64,000 bases of DNA. Origin: OAS926 sp035503715 (GTDB lineage: Bacteria; Pseudomonadota; Alphaproteobacteria; Rhizobiales; Rhizobiaceae). Positions 51,031-59,208 of the stretch are shown here, one piece after another; within the stretch, counting starts at the first letter, position 1; every line of letters starts with the position of its first letter. The stretch lies in contig DATJTE010000195.1 in NCBI GenBank assembly GCA_035503715.1, forward strand, positions 52,857 through 116,856, written 5' to 3'. Made by a program: the position numbers and the translations under genes. A model generated the notes under the pieces. It was given only the letters and a program-made list of their open reading frames with translations. It made no database searches and was not told where the DNA came from.

Positions 51031-51702
51031 GTGGTCCAGCAGGCATTCGATTTCGGTGAGGTCGAGGTGCAGCCGCGCAGGCACACCTGGTTCCTCGCGC
51101 TGTTTCCCGATGCTTCGGCGGCCGAACGAATTGACAGGTTCGCGAAGGAGCTGTGCGATGAGGAGGATATTCGCAAGCGGCTCCTTCCCGATCGGTTCCA
51201 TATCTCGATCGCCCTGATCAGGAAGGGCAAGCGGATCACGAGCAAGGACAGATATCTCACGGAGACCGCCGCACGCGCTGTTCGGCTGCCGGCCTTCGAG
51301 GTCACATTCACGCGGATGGGGAGCTTCAGAGGATACCCGAAGAAAGGCCGGCGACTGGAGCACCCGCTGGTGCTTCTGGCCGATCCAGGAACAGTGAATG
51401 ACCTCTACCGCGTCCTGGCCAGCGCGCTCAAACAGCAGCGAGTCGTCGTTGACGACGAGTTTCGACCGCACCTCACGCTTGCCTACCACACGAAGATGCT
51501 GCCGTGGCAGTCGATCGAGCCGATCCGCTTCAGGGTGTGCGAGTTCGTCCTGGTGAACAGCTTCGTGGGGTTGACCCACTACGAGATTGAAGGCCGCTGG
51601 CCGCTCGGACCACTGTTGTTGCCTCCACCGATCGTGGCGCTCGATCAGCCGCCCGTCGAGGCTGTGTCTGGGATGCGCTCGCCCGCCGTCCTGTCCATGT
51701 AG
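51031..51702 (+). CDS. 2'-5' RNA ligase / LigT-like cyclic phosphodiesterase
   Basis: A 223-residue 2H-phosphoesterase. The two HxT/S motifs are FHISIAL (about 56-62) and HLTLAYH (about 148-154), spaced as in LigT/ThpR. These enzymes ligate or hydrolyse 2'-5' RNA ends or cyclic phosphates. The start is GTG at 51031. A LexA-box candidate just upstream suggests induction by DNA damage. The 3' end overlaps the convergent polysaccharide deacetylase gene by 58 bases, so the last 19 residues share DNA with that gene. Confidence 0.85.
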   Translation: MVQQAFDFGEVEVQPRRHTWFLALFPDASAAERIDRFAKELCDEEDIRKRLLPDRFHISIALIRKGKRITSKDRYLTETAARAVRLPAFEVTFTRMGSFRGYPKKGRRLEHPLVLLADPGTVNDLYRVLASALKQQRVVVDDEFRPHLTLAYHTKMLPWQSIEPIRFRVCEFVLVNSFVGLTHYEIEGRWPLGPLLLPPPIVALDQPPVEAVSGMRSPAVLSM

Positions 51703-52634
51703 CCGCGGTACGACATGCACATCACGCCGGGCTTCACGCAAACCTCTTCGGCGAAACGCTCGAGCGCGCGCCAATAGGCGCCGCCATTCATCAGCGAGAA
51801 GTGGAAGCCGATCTGCAGCGGAATGCGCTCGCCGCGATATTGTTTCCGGAACGCATCGAGGAACGCGTCGTAAGCGCGGTTCTCGTAGGCCTGATCGGTG
51901 TCGGTGGACTCGATGCCGCCCGAGTGACGAACGAAGAGGTTGTAGTCCATGGCGATGACGCGGCGCTCGGATGGACCTTCCGGAATCTGCGGCAGCGCGA
52001 AGCGCATGACGTCTTCGCCTTGAACGGGCATGACCGGCCCGCGTGAAACACCGCTCGCGTCATAAGCAAAGCCGTTTTCGGAGAGCGCTTCATAAAGTGC
52101 ATCGGCAGTTGCGAGATAAGGTGCGCGAAAACCGGTGATGCCGGTCTCGACGAATGCCTTCCATCCGGCCGGTTCGCCTTCGATGCCGTTGGTCGCCCAC
52201 GCATCGCGTACGATCGATGTGAACTCGTCGAACTCTGTCTGCCAGTCGGCCTTGCTCCATTTCGCGCCGTCGAAATGGCCGCAGGCGTGGTTGGCGATCT
52301 CATGCCCTTCGGCTCTAGCCTTCCAGATTTCGCCGAGGCGTGCGGCAACGTCTTCCTTGCTCACCGCAAAGCCAACATTCGATCTGCCGGCTGCGTGACC
52401 CGGTGCGCGATATTCCGATTTGGTCGCTGGCGAGAGGAGATACACGCAGGAGAGGAAATAGGTGAACTTGGCGCCGGTCTTTACCGCCAATGCGCGGCTT
52501 CTCTCCCATTGCGCAACGTCATGCGCGCCGTCGAACGAGATCAGCACATACTGGGTTTGCGGAGCGGCGAGGGCTGAACCTGCCTGAAGAGCAGCGAGTG
52601 ACCCGGCAAACAGAACACGGCAAGCAACAGACAT
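51645..52634 (-). CDS. Secreted polysaccharide deacetylase (NodB-fold)
   Basis: A 329-residue exported protein. The signal peptide ends at about GSALAA (residue 24); the ATG at 52634 follows GGAGAA. The deacetylase motif 1 Asp is in VLISFDGAHD, and motif 2 is HEIANHACGHFDG. The arginine motif is in ITGFRAPYLA, and PLQIGFHFSLMNGG carries the late His. This is a metal-dependent sugar deacetylase or amidase acting in the periplasm, with chitooligosaccharide or peptidoglycan as possible substrates. It stands alone on the minus strand. The 219-base gap before the next gene shows nothing else. Confidence 0.88.
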   Translation of the reverse strand: MSVACRVLFAGSLAALQAGSALAAPQTQYVLISFDGAHDVAQWERSRALAVKTGAKFTYFLSCVYLLSPATKSEYRAPGHAAGRSNVGFAVSKEDVAARLGEIWKARAEGHEIANHACGHFDGAKWSKADWQTEFDEFTSIVRDAWATNGIEGEPAGWKAFVETGITGFRAPYLATADALYEALSENGFAYDASGVSRGPVMPVQGEDVMRFALPQIPEGPSERRVIAMDYNLFVRHSGGIESTDTDQAYENRAYDAFLDAFRKQYRGERIPLQIGFHFSLMNGGAYWRALERFAEEVCVKPGVMCMSYRGYMDRTAGERIPDTASTGG

Positions 52635-52853
52635 GAATTCTCCGCACAAATCCGAGCCTGCCCGCTACCGATCAAATGTGGCCGCGGTTTGGAGTTTCCG
52701 TGCCCGGTGCATCGTTGGCGTGGAGAGGAGGTTACCGGCTGCCTTGCCGGCGAAAAACAGCCATGCCCCTTCCCACCGGACAAAATTTCGCTAAAACGCG
52801 GGCTCACCAAGGCCGGACGCAAGCGTTTCAGGCTCAAAAAGATCGGCAGAGGC

Positions 52854-53519
52854 ATGTCGGACGACAGTTTTATCCGCGAAGTCAATGACGAGATGCGGCA
52901 GGATCAGGCCAAGGCGCTCTGGGACCGCTATGGCCCAATTGCGCTTGGCATCGCGATCCTCGTCGTGCTCCTGACGGCTGCCTTTGTAGCCTATGAGTAC
53001 TGGACGACCTCGCGCGCCAACACGGCGGGCGACCAGTTCAGCCAGGCGCTGCAACTGGCGAACGAGGGCAAGAACGACGAAGCGCTCGCGGCGCTGAAGG
53101 TGCTCGAGGAAGAAGGCTACGGCGCGTATCCGCTGCTGGCGAAGATGCGGTCCGGCACGGTGCTCTTCGACAACGGCGATTTCGCCGGCGCCGTTGCTTC
53201 CTTCGATGCGGTCGCCAATGACAGCTCCGTGCCGGATTCGATCCGGGACATGGCGCGGCTGCGCGCCGGGCTGATCCTCGTCGATCAGGGCTCTTTCGCC
53301 GACGTGTCGGCTCGGCTCGAGGCGCTGACCAACGACACGAACACGCTGCGCCATGCGGCGCGCGAGGCACTCGGACTGTCTGCGTGGAAGGCCGGCAATT
53401 TTGCCGACGCGCTGAAACTGTTCGATCAGGTCGCATCGGATGATGGCGCGCCGCGCAACACGCGCGAGCGCGCGACGCTGATGGCGGAGTTGATCCGCGG
53501 TTCCGGCGACGCATCCTGA
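52854..53519 (+). CDS. YfgM-like membrane-anchored TPR protein
   Basis: A 221-residue protein. A cytoplasmic N-terminus (about 1-25) is followed by one helix, GPIALGIAILVVLLTAAFVAYEYW (27-50). Then come several tetratricopeptide-like repeats in the periplasm, for example AALKVLEEEGYGAYPLLAKM, FAGAVASFDAVANDSSVPDS and FADALKLFDQVASDDGAP. It resembles YfgM, which works with the BAM and Sec systems. It is directly followed by der, ten bases away, as is common in proteobacteria. An earlier in-frame start would add a basic leader and is less likely. Confidence 0.88.
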   Translation: MSDDSFIREVNDEMRQDQAKALWDRYGPIALGIAILVVLLTAAFVAYEYWTTSRANTAGDQFSQALQLANEGKNDEALAALKVLEEEGYGAYPLLAKMRSGTVLFDNGDFAGAVASFDAVANDSSVPDSIRDMARLRAGLILVDQGSFADVSARLEALTNDTNTLRHAAREALGLSAWKAGNFADALKLFDQVASDDGAPRNTRERATLMAELIRGSGDAS

Positions 53520-53529
53520 TTGATGCACG

Positions 53530-54960
53530 ATGGCCTTCACCGCAGCCATCATCGGCCGGCCTAACGTCGGCAAATCGACGCTTTTCAACCGGCTGGTCGG
53601 GCGAAGGCTCGCTCTCGTGGATGACACGCCCGGCGTCACGCGCGATCGGCGCATCCATGCGGCAAAACTCTACGACCTCACCTTCGACGTGATCGATACT
53701 GCGGGCTTCGAGGACTCTGGCCCGGAAACACTGCAAGGCCGCATGCGCAAGCAGACCGAGCGCGCGATCGGCGAGGCCGATGTCGTTCTGTTCGTCGTCG
53801 ACGCGAAGTCTGGCGTGCTCCCCGACGACAGGACCTTCGCCGAAATCGTGCGCAAATCCGGCCGGCCTGTCGTGCTTGTCGCGAACAAGGCGGAAGCGCG
53901 CGGCGCCGAGGCCGGCATGCTTGACGCTTGGGAGCTTGGCATCGGTGAACCTGTGCCGATCTCCGCGGAGCATGGGCAGGGCATGCCCGACCTGCGCGAC
54001 GCGATCATCGGGCTGGTCGGCGAGGACCGCGCCTTCGATGAAGGCGAGTATGACACTGCGGAGCTCGCCGAACAGCCGCTGATCGGCGAGGACATCGCCG
54101 ATCCGGATTCAGAAGAGCCGACTTATGACACATCGAAGCCGATGCGAGTTGCCGTCGTCGGCAGGCCGAATGCCGGCAAGTCGACGCTGATCAACGCCTT
54201 GATCGGCGAGGACCGTCTGCTGGTCGGCCCCGAGGCCGGCATTACGCGCGATTCCATTTCCGTGGAGTGGGAATGGCGCGGCCGGCGCATAAAGCTGTTC
54301 GACACGGCCGGCATGCGCCGCAAGGCGAAGGTGCAGGAGAAGCTGGAGAAGCTCTCCGTGGCGGATGGGCTGCGTGCCGTGCGCTTCGCCGAAATCGTCA
54401 TCATCGCGCTTGACGCGACGATCCCGTTCGAAAAGCAGGACCTGCAGATCGTCGACCTGATTGTGCGCGAAGGCAGGGCACCGGTGATCGCCTTCACCAA
54501 ATGGGATCTGGTCGAGGAGCCGCAGAAGACGCTCGCCGCGCTACGCGAGGCGACCGACCGGCTGCTGCCGCAGATTCGCGGGGTTCAGGCCGTCACGGTT
54601 TCAGCGGAGACGGACAAGGGCCTGGAAAAACTGATGGAGGCGGTGATCCGTACCCATCAGACATGGAACCGCCGTGTCTCCACCGGCAAGCTCAACCGCT
54701 GGCTGGAAGGCATCCTTGCGCATCATCCGCCGCCAGCAGTCTCCGGCCGCCGGCTGAAGATCAAATATGTGACGCAGGCGAAAACCCGCCCGCCGGGCTT
54801 CGTGCTGTCCTGCTCGCGCCCGGACGTTATGCCGCAATCCTACGTGCGTTACCTGACAAACAGTCTGCGCGAGTCATTCGACATGCCGGGCGTGCCGATC
54901 CGCATGGTCCTGCGGGCATCCGACAACCCCTTTGCCGGCCGTTCGAACAAGCGCAATTGA
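53530..54960 (+). CDS. der: Ribosome biogenesis GTPase Der
   Basis: A 476-residue protein with two GTPase domains and a C-terminal KH-like domain. Domain 1 has GRPNVGKST (about 7-15), DTPGVTRDR, DTAGFE and NKAE. Domain 2 has GRPNAGKST, DTAGMRRKAKVQEKLEKLS and TKWD. The KH-like part ends with SYVRYLTNSLRESFDMPGVPIRM. Der is essential for 50S ribosome assembly. It is normal length for the family. Confidence 0.97.
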   Translation: MAFTAAIIGRPNVGKSTLFNRLVGRRLALVDDTPGVTRDRRIHAAKLYDLTFDVIDTAGFEDSGPETLQGRMRKQTERAIGEADVVLFVVDAKSGVLPDDRTFAEIVRKSGRPVVLVANKAEARGAEAGMLDAWELGIGEPVPISAEHGQGMPDLRDAIIGLVGEDRAFDEGEYDTAELAEQPLIGEDIADPDSEEPTYDTSKPMRVAVVGRPNAGKSTLINALIGEDRLLVGPEAGITRDSISVEWEWRGRRIKLFDTAGMRRKAKVQEKLEKLSVADGLRAVRFAEIVIIALDATIPFEKQDLQIVDLIVREGRAPVIAFTKWDLVEEPQKTLAALREATDRLLPQIRGVQAVTVSAETDKGLEKLMEAVIRTHQTWNRRVSTGKLNRWLEGILAHHPPPAVSGRRLKIKYVTQAKTRPPGFVLSCSRPDVMPQSYVRYLTNSLRESFDMPGVPIRMVLRASDNPFAGRSNKRN

Positions 54961-55115
54961 AGCGATCGCTTTAACAATTTGCCGCAGCCGGCAGTCACGA
55001 TCTCGCCGCACCATCGAAGCTAATGCAGCCATCCCGTCGCCGTTAACGCGGCATCAAGGTTAATGCAGCACTGTCCTTTCCACGTGGGGTCTAGTTGCGT
55101 TCGGAGAGGGTATTC

Positions 55116-56300
55116 GTGCAGCATCTGCGAGTTGTGCGGCGCGTGTTTGCCGCAGTTCAGGACGCACCTTCGTCCGCAACGCCTTTCATCCTCGGTTTAG
55201 GCATCTGGCTCGGCTTCCCGACGGTCGCCGCCTACCAGGACATGGCCTCGATGGTGACCGGCACCGAAAGTGCCGCGCCGCGCTGGAGCGCCTTTGTCGA
55301 GAAGTCGGTCGCCGGCTCGCTCCATTCGGCCGAGATGCCGTTCGTCGATGCGAGCGCTACGACAGGCTCGATTTCCGGAGGCGGCGTGAACATGCCGGGC
55401 GTCGGCACGGTCGCGTTTCGCGGCAAGGGTGTTGCGGACGATCTGGCGCCTGACGAAGAGCGGGTCGTGCGCAAGGACAAGAAGGGGCGCATCGGCGGTG
55501 TCGTGCCTGTAGCCCCGCCCAAGGCTTTCAACGCGGGCTCCGTTTTCGACCGCACGAGCTCACTGCTTCGTCCCGCCTTCGATCTCCCGGAAAAGCTCGC
55601 TTTCGTGACGCCGAAGATCAAGGGCAAGGAGATCGAAATCGCCGCGGCGTTCCATATCCGCGAGGAAAAACCCGCCTATGAGGTTCCGCCGATGCTGGCC
55701 GGCCTCATCACCAACGAGACCCCGGACGCGCTTGCGTCTGCCTACGCGCCGGCCGAGCCTGACTATGCCAAGGCGTCGCCGTTCGAGAGCCTGCTGCTGG
55801 ATGGCACGGGGGGCAACGGCCGCTTCATTCCGCCGATCGGCAAAGGTGACCACGCCTGGATGAGCAAGCCTTTGCCGGCCAACGTCTTTTCGAAGAAGGA
55901 GCAGGCCTGCCTTGCCACCGCGATCTACTTCGAGGCGCGCGGCGAAGAGGTCAAAGGCCAGGCCGCGGTCGCCCAGGTCATTCTCAACCGCGTGCGCAAC
56001 CCTGCCTATCCGTCCACAATCTGCGGCGTCGTTTACCAGAACGACAACTGGCGCAATCGCTGCCAGTTCTCCTTCGCCTGCGACGGCAAGAAGGACCGCG
56101 TGACCAGTCCCCGGCACTACGAGCTGGCGGAGCAGGTCGCGATGGAGGTCACGGCGGGGCGCATTTTCCTGCCCGAGGTCGGATCGTCGACGCACTATTA
56201 CGCTCAATATGTCAGCCCGCGCTGGGCGAAGCGCATGAACCGCATGAAGCAGATCGGCCTGCACATCTTCTACCGCACCAAGGGCGGCGGCTGGAGCTAA
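55116..56300 (+). CDS. Cell wall hydrolase, SleB-type (Hydrolase_2)
   Basis: A 394-residue protein. The N-terminal hydrophobic segment at about residues 20-45 (LGLGIWLGFPTVAAY) is a signal anchor, followed by a low-complexity linker. The C-terminal SleB domain (about 260-394) contains CLATAIYFEARGEEVKGQAAVAQVILNRV with the catalytic Glu, STICGVVYQND and SSTHYYAQYVSPRW. It is a probable lytic transglycosylase or amidase acting on peptidoglycan. GTG 55116 is favoured by GGAGAGGG; a TTG at 55095 is the alternative. Confidence 0.9.
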   Translation: MQHLRVVRRVFAAVQDAPSSATPFILGLGIWLGFPTVAAYQDMASMVTGTESAAPRWSAFVEKSVAGSLHSAEMPFVDASATTGSISGGGVNMPGVGTVAFRGKGVADDLAPDEERVVRKDKKGRIGGVVPVAPPKAFNAGSVFDRTSSLLRPAFDLPEKLAFVTPKIKGKEIEIAAAFHIREEKPAYEVPPMLAGLITNETPDALASAYAPAEPDYAKASPFESLLLDGTGGNGRFIPPIGKGDHAWMSKPLPANVFSKKEQACLATAIYFEARGEEVKGQAAVAQVILNRVRNPAYPSTICGVVYQNDNWRNRCQFSFACDGKKDRVTSPRHYELAEQVAMEVTAGRIFLPEVGSSTHYYAQYVSPRWAKRMNRMKQIGLHIFYRTKGGGWS

Positions 56301-56428
56301 GGGATCGCTCCAAGAATCGCCCGTTTGGCGGCAACTGACCTGAAAGCCGCACGGCGCATGTTGTCGCACTTCCCTAAGGCGCTGATTTTCCTAATCAAAA
56401 TACATACGTAGCAATCGTTCCCATCCGC

Positions 56429-56457
56429 TTGACTGGGTATGGGGTGCTAACTATGTT
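56429..56457 (+). promoter_or_regulatory. Promoter of the F0 ATP synthase operon
   Basis: TTGACT (56429-56434), a 17-base spacer and TATGTT (56452-56457) form a good sigma-70 promoter. It lies 56 bases before atpI, in a 213-base gap downstream of the cell wall hydrolase gene. No other gene or repeat was seen in the gap. Confidence 0.65.
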
Positions 56458-56513
56458 GCGCGCGACTTTGGAGCGGGCTGGCGGCAACGCCGGGACCGGA
56501 CAGGGAGGTCGCG

Positions 56514-56876
56514 ATGGCCAGCACAAAAAGGCCAGCCGAAAGCGACCATGACGACGGACTGGAAAAGCGCCGGCGCGAACTTGAAGCGGAACTCGCGACA
56601 AGGCGCCCGGCACGCCAAACCGGAACGGCAGACGACAAGCCAGGCACAGCGGCGGGCTACGGCCAGGCGATGAAGCTGTCGAGCGAGTTTGTTGCCGGAA
56701 TTCTGGTGGGCGCGGCGCTTGGCTGGATCATCGACCGGCTGGCCGGCACGTCGCCCTGGGGACTGATTATCTTTCTGCTTCTGGGTTTCGGGGCAGGTGT
56801 TTTGAACGTACTGCGTTCGGTGGGGGTTGTCGCGGAGCCTCTGCAAGGGCATAGGGGCGACAAGCCCGGCAAGTAG
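56514..56876 (+). CDS. atpI: ATP synthase protein I (AtpI)
   Basis: A 120-residue protein. The charged N-terminus (about 1-50) includes EKRRRELEAELATRR. Two helices follow (SSEFVAGILVGAALGWII and WGLIIFLLLGFGAGVLNVL), typical of AtpI. AtpI helps assemble the c-ring. It opens the F0 operon, 38 bases before atpB, the standard order in alphaproteobacteria. Confidence 0.93.
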   Translation: MASTKRPAESDHDDGLEKRRRELEAELATRRPARQTGTADDKPGTAAGYGQAMKLSSEFVAGILVGAALGWIIDRLAGTSPWGLIIFLLLGFGAGVLNVLRSVGVVAEPLQGHRGDKPGK

Positions 56877-56914
56877 GGTGCCGCGACCGCGGCGGAAGTT
56901 TCGAGGGGTTCTAC

Positions 56915-57664
56915 GTGGCCAACGACCCGATCCACCAGTTTCACATCGCGAAATGGATTCCGATCGAGATCGGTGGCCTCGACTTCTCTTTCACCAATTC
57001 CTCCGCCTTCATGGTCGCGACCGCGGTCAGCGCCGGCGCGTTTCTCTATCTGACGACCTCCAGCCGCGGCCTGGTTCCGAGCCGTCTGCAGTCGGTCTCG
57101 GAGATGTCCTACGAGTTCATCGCCAACATGCTGCGCGAGGCCGCCGGCACGTCGGGCATGAAGTTCTTCCCGTTCGTCTTCTCGCTGTTCATGTTCGTGC
57201 TGGTCGCCAACGCCATCGGCCTGTTCCCGTATTTCTTCACGGTCACCAGCCACATCATCGTGACCTTCGCGCTGGCGATGCTCGTCATCGGCACCGTGGT
57301 CGTCTACGGCCTGTGGAAGCACGGATTGCACTTCTTCAAACTGTTCGTGCCGCAGGGCGTGCCGGTCTTCCTGATCCCGTTGGTCGCGGCGATCGAGGTC
57401 ATCTCCTTCCTGTCGCGTCCGGTCAGCCTCTCGGTTCGTCTCTTCGCCAATATGCTGGCGGGGCACATCACGCTGAAGGTCTTCGCCGGCTTCGTCACCT
57501 CGCTCAGCGCCTTCGGCGCGGTTGGATGGGCAGGCGCGATCCTGCCGCTCATCATGACGGTAGCGATCACCGCGCTCGAATTCCTCGTCGCCTTCCTGCA
57601 GGCCTACGTCTTCGCGATCCTGACCTGCATGTATTTGAACGACGCATTGCATCCGTCGCACTAG
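56915..57664 (+). CDS. atpB: ATP synthase F0 subunit a
   Basis: A 249-residue membrane subunit of the proton channel. The essential Arg is in RPVSLSVRLFANMLAGH, and the C-terminal helix has FLVAFLQAYVFAILTCMYLNDA. The start is GTG at 56915; the N-terminal DPIHQFHIAKWIPIEIGG is typical for Rhizobiales. Length is normal. Confidence 0.97.
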   Translation: MANDPIHQFHIAKWIPIEIGGLDFSFTNSSAFMVATAVSAGAFLYLTTSSRGLVPSRLQSVSEMSYEFIANMLREAAGTSGMKFFPFVFSLFMFVLVANAIGLFPYFFTVTSHIIVTFALAMLVIGTVVVYGLWKHGLHFFKLFVPQGVPVFLIPLVAAIEVISFLSRPVSLSVRLFANMLAGHITLKVFAGFVTSLSAFGAVGWAGAILPLIMTVAITALEFLVAFLQAYVFAILTCMYLNDALHPSH

Positions 57665-57731
57665 GAACCTTCACCGGCGGCCATCCCGCCACATCCGAAT
57701 CCAAACCTGATTTCGACCAAGGAGTTTCGAA

Positions 57732-57956
57732 ATGGAAGCAGAAGCAGCAAGGGCAATCGGCGCGGGCATCGCCTGCCTCGGCATGGGCGGCGCCGGCATC
57801 GGCGTGGGCACCATTTTCGGCAACTACCTGGCGGGCGCCCTGCGCAACCCGTCGGCAGCGGACGGCCAGTTCGGCCGCCTGATCTTCGGCTTCGCGGTGA
57901 CCGAAGCTCTGGGCATCTTCTCGCTGCTCGTCGCGCTCCTGCTCCTCTTCACCTAA
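57732..57956 (+). CDS. atpE: ATP synthase F0 subunit c
   Basis: A 74-residue proteolipid with two helices joined by the polar loop RNPSAADGQ. The proton-carrying carboxylate is Glu58 in FGFAVTEALGIF. The glycine-rich first helix (GMGGAGIGVGTIFG) is needed for ring packing. The RBS AAGGAG precedes the ATG. A stable hairpin lies just after the gene. Confidence 0.97.
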   Translation: MEAEAARAIGAGIACLGMGGAGIGVGTIFGNYLAGALRNPSAADGQFGRLIFGFAVTEALGIFSLLVALLLLFT

Positions 57957-57982
57957 GCCACGCTTTCGAGTGGCGAAGAGTC

Positions 57983-58004
57983 CCGGCCGCGGCTGCGCGG
58001 CCGG
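57983..58004 (+). other. Hairpin between atpE and atpF'
   Basis: CCGGCCGCG (57983-57991), loop GCTG, CGCGGCCGG (57996-58004) make a perfect 9-bp stem in the 82-base gap after atpE. No T-run follows, so it is not a terminator. Subunit c is needed in the largest copy number of the F0 subunits, and a 3' stem that slows decay of the atpE message would fit. This role is inferred. Confidence 0.5.
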
Positions 58005-58038
58005 TTGGCGTGGACAGGAGCCCTGAGAGGGGATCGAC

Positions 58039-58638
58039 ATGTTTGTGACACCGGGCTGGGCCCAGGAATCGCATTCGGAGAGCGCAGCTCCCGCCGAAGG
58101 CGAAGCGCATGGTGGCGGCGACGCTCACACCGAGGTTCCGGGCGAGAAGGGCGTTTTCCCGCCGTTCGATCCGTCGACCTTTCCTTCGCAGCTCCTCTGG
58201 CTGGCGATCACCTTCGGCCTGTTCTACCTTTTCCTGAAAAAGGTCGTGCTGCCGCGGATCGGCTCGATCCTGGAAGTCCGACGCGACCGCATCGCGCAGG
58301 ATCTCGATCAGGCCGCCCGCATGAAGGAAGAGGCCGACGCGTCGATCGCCGCTTACGAGCAGGAACTCGCCGAAGCCCGCAAGAAGGCCAACGCGATCGG
58401 CCAGGAAGCCAATGCCGACGCCAAGAAGCAGGCGGACGCTGAGCGCAAGGGCGTCGAGGCAGCGCTGGAACAGCGCCTGCAGGACGCGGAGAAGCGCATC
58501 GGCGCGATCAAGACCTCGGCGCTGAAAGAGGTCGGCACCATTGCCGAGGACACCGCCCACGCGATCGTGCAGGAACTGATTGGCGGCAAGACCGATAAGG
58601 CTGCGGTCTCGGCCGCAGTCCGCGCGGCTGGCGAGTAG
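58039..58638 (+). CDS. atpG: ATP synthase F0 subunit b'
   Basis: A 199-residue peripheral-stalk subunit. A variable acidic N-terminus (to about residue 45) precedes one helix, FPSQLLWLAITFGLFYLFLKKVVLP. A long coiled coil follows (RIGSILEVRRDRIAQDLDQ to about 180). Two b-type genes, b' and b, are characteristic of photosynthetic and alphaproteobacterial lineages. The symbol atpG follows common usage for b' (also atpF2). Confidence 0.93.
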   Translation: MFVTPGWAQESHSESAAPAEGEAHGGGDAHTEVPGEKGVFPPFDPSTFPSQLLWLAITFGLFYLFLKKVVLPRIGSILEVRRDRIAQDLDQAARMKEEADASIAAYEQELAEARKKANAIGQEANADAKKQADAERKGVEAALEQRLQDAEKRIGAIKTSALKEVGTIAEDTAHAIVQELIGGKTDKAAVSAAVRAAGE

Positions 58639-58647
58639 GAGCGGGCC

Positions 58648-59127
58648 ATGGACGCAACATTCTGGGCTCTCGTCGCTCTCGTCATCTTCATCGGCATCGT
58701 CATCTACATGAAGGTGCCGGGCATGATCGGCCGCTCGCTCGACGAGCGGGCGAACAAGATCAAGGGCGAGCTCGAAGAGGCGCGGCGCCTGCGCGAGGAA
58801 GCGCAGCAGCTGCTGGCCGAGTTCCAGCGCAAGCGCAAGGAAGCCGAAAAGGAAGCCGGCGATATCGTTGCCGCCGCCAAGCGCGAGGCGGGCACGCTGG
58901 TCGAAGAGGCCAAGAAGCGGACCGAGGAATATGTCGCGCGCCGCACCGCATTGGCTGAGACCAAGATCGCGCAGGCCGAACGCGACGCGGTGAACGAGGT
59001 GCGCTCGCGCGCCGTCGACATCGCCATCGAGGCGGCCCGCAAGGTGATCGGCGACAAGGTCGACACGAGCGTCGGCGCCGATCTGTTCAAGGACTCGCTC
59101 AACCAGCTCAAGTCGAAGCTGAACTGA
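58648..59127 (+). CDS. atpF: ATP synthase F0 subunit b
   Basis: A 159-residue subunit. It has an N-terminal helix (FWALVALVIFIGIVIYMKVPG) and then a coiled coil rich in Glu, Lys and Ala to the C-terminus. It forms a heterodimeric stalk with b', whose gene lies nine bases upstream. It ends the F0 operon, since an intrinsic terminator follows after 22 bases. The F1 genes are not here, which is normal for Rhizobiales. Confidence 0.95.
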   Translation: MDATFWALVALVIFIGIVIYMKVPGMIGRSLDERANKIKGELEEARRLREEAQQLLAEFQRKRKEAEKEAGDIVAAAKREAGTLVEEAKKRTEEYVARRTALAETKIAQAERDAVNEVRSRAVDIAIEAARKVIGDKVDTSVGADLFKDSLNQLKSKLN

Positions 59128-59149
59128 GAGTCTTCAAGTCTCTGAAATC

Positions 59150-59178
59150 AAAAAGGCCGCCTCCGAGGCGGCCTTTTT
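59150..59178 (+). terminator. Intrinsic terminator of the atp F0 operon
   Basis: GGCCGCCT (59155-59162), loop CCG, AGGCGGCC (59166-59173) followed by TTTTT (59174-59178). It is preceded by an A-run, so it can also act for the convergent rnhB transcript. Confidence 0.92.
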
Positions 59179-59208
59179 GTTTGGCGATTCACATTGTGAG
59201 CCGAGCGA

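Noticed and set aside
55043..55064. Possible CtrA site (TTAA repeats) upstream of the cell wall hydrolase
   Set aside because: The two TTAA boxes are 13 bases apart, not the seven required by the CtrA consensus.
55021..55069. TAATGCAGC repeated exactly 40 bases apart upstream of the cell wall hydrolase
   Set aside because: A nine-base match alone is weak, no palindromic structure is seen and no regulator is nearby, so it is not annotated.
59150..59178. Hairpin read as an sRNA gene end
   Set aside because: It follows atpF by 22 bases and no promoter lies in between, so a simple operon terminator explains it.
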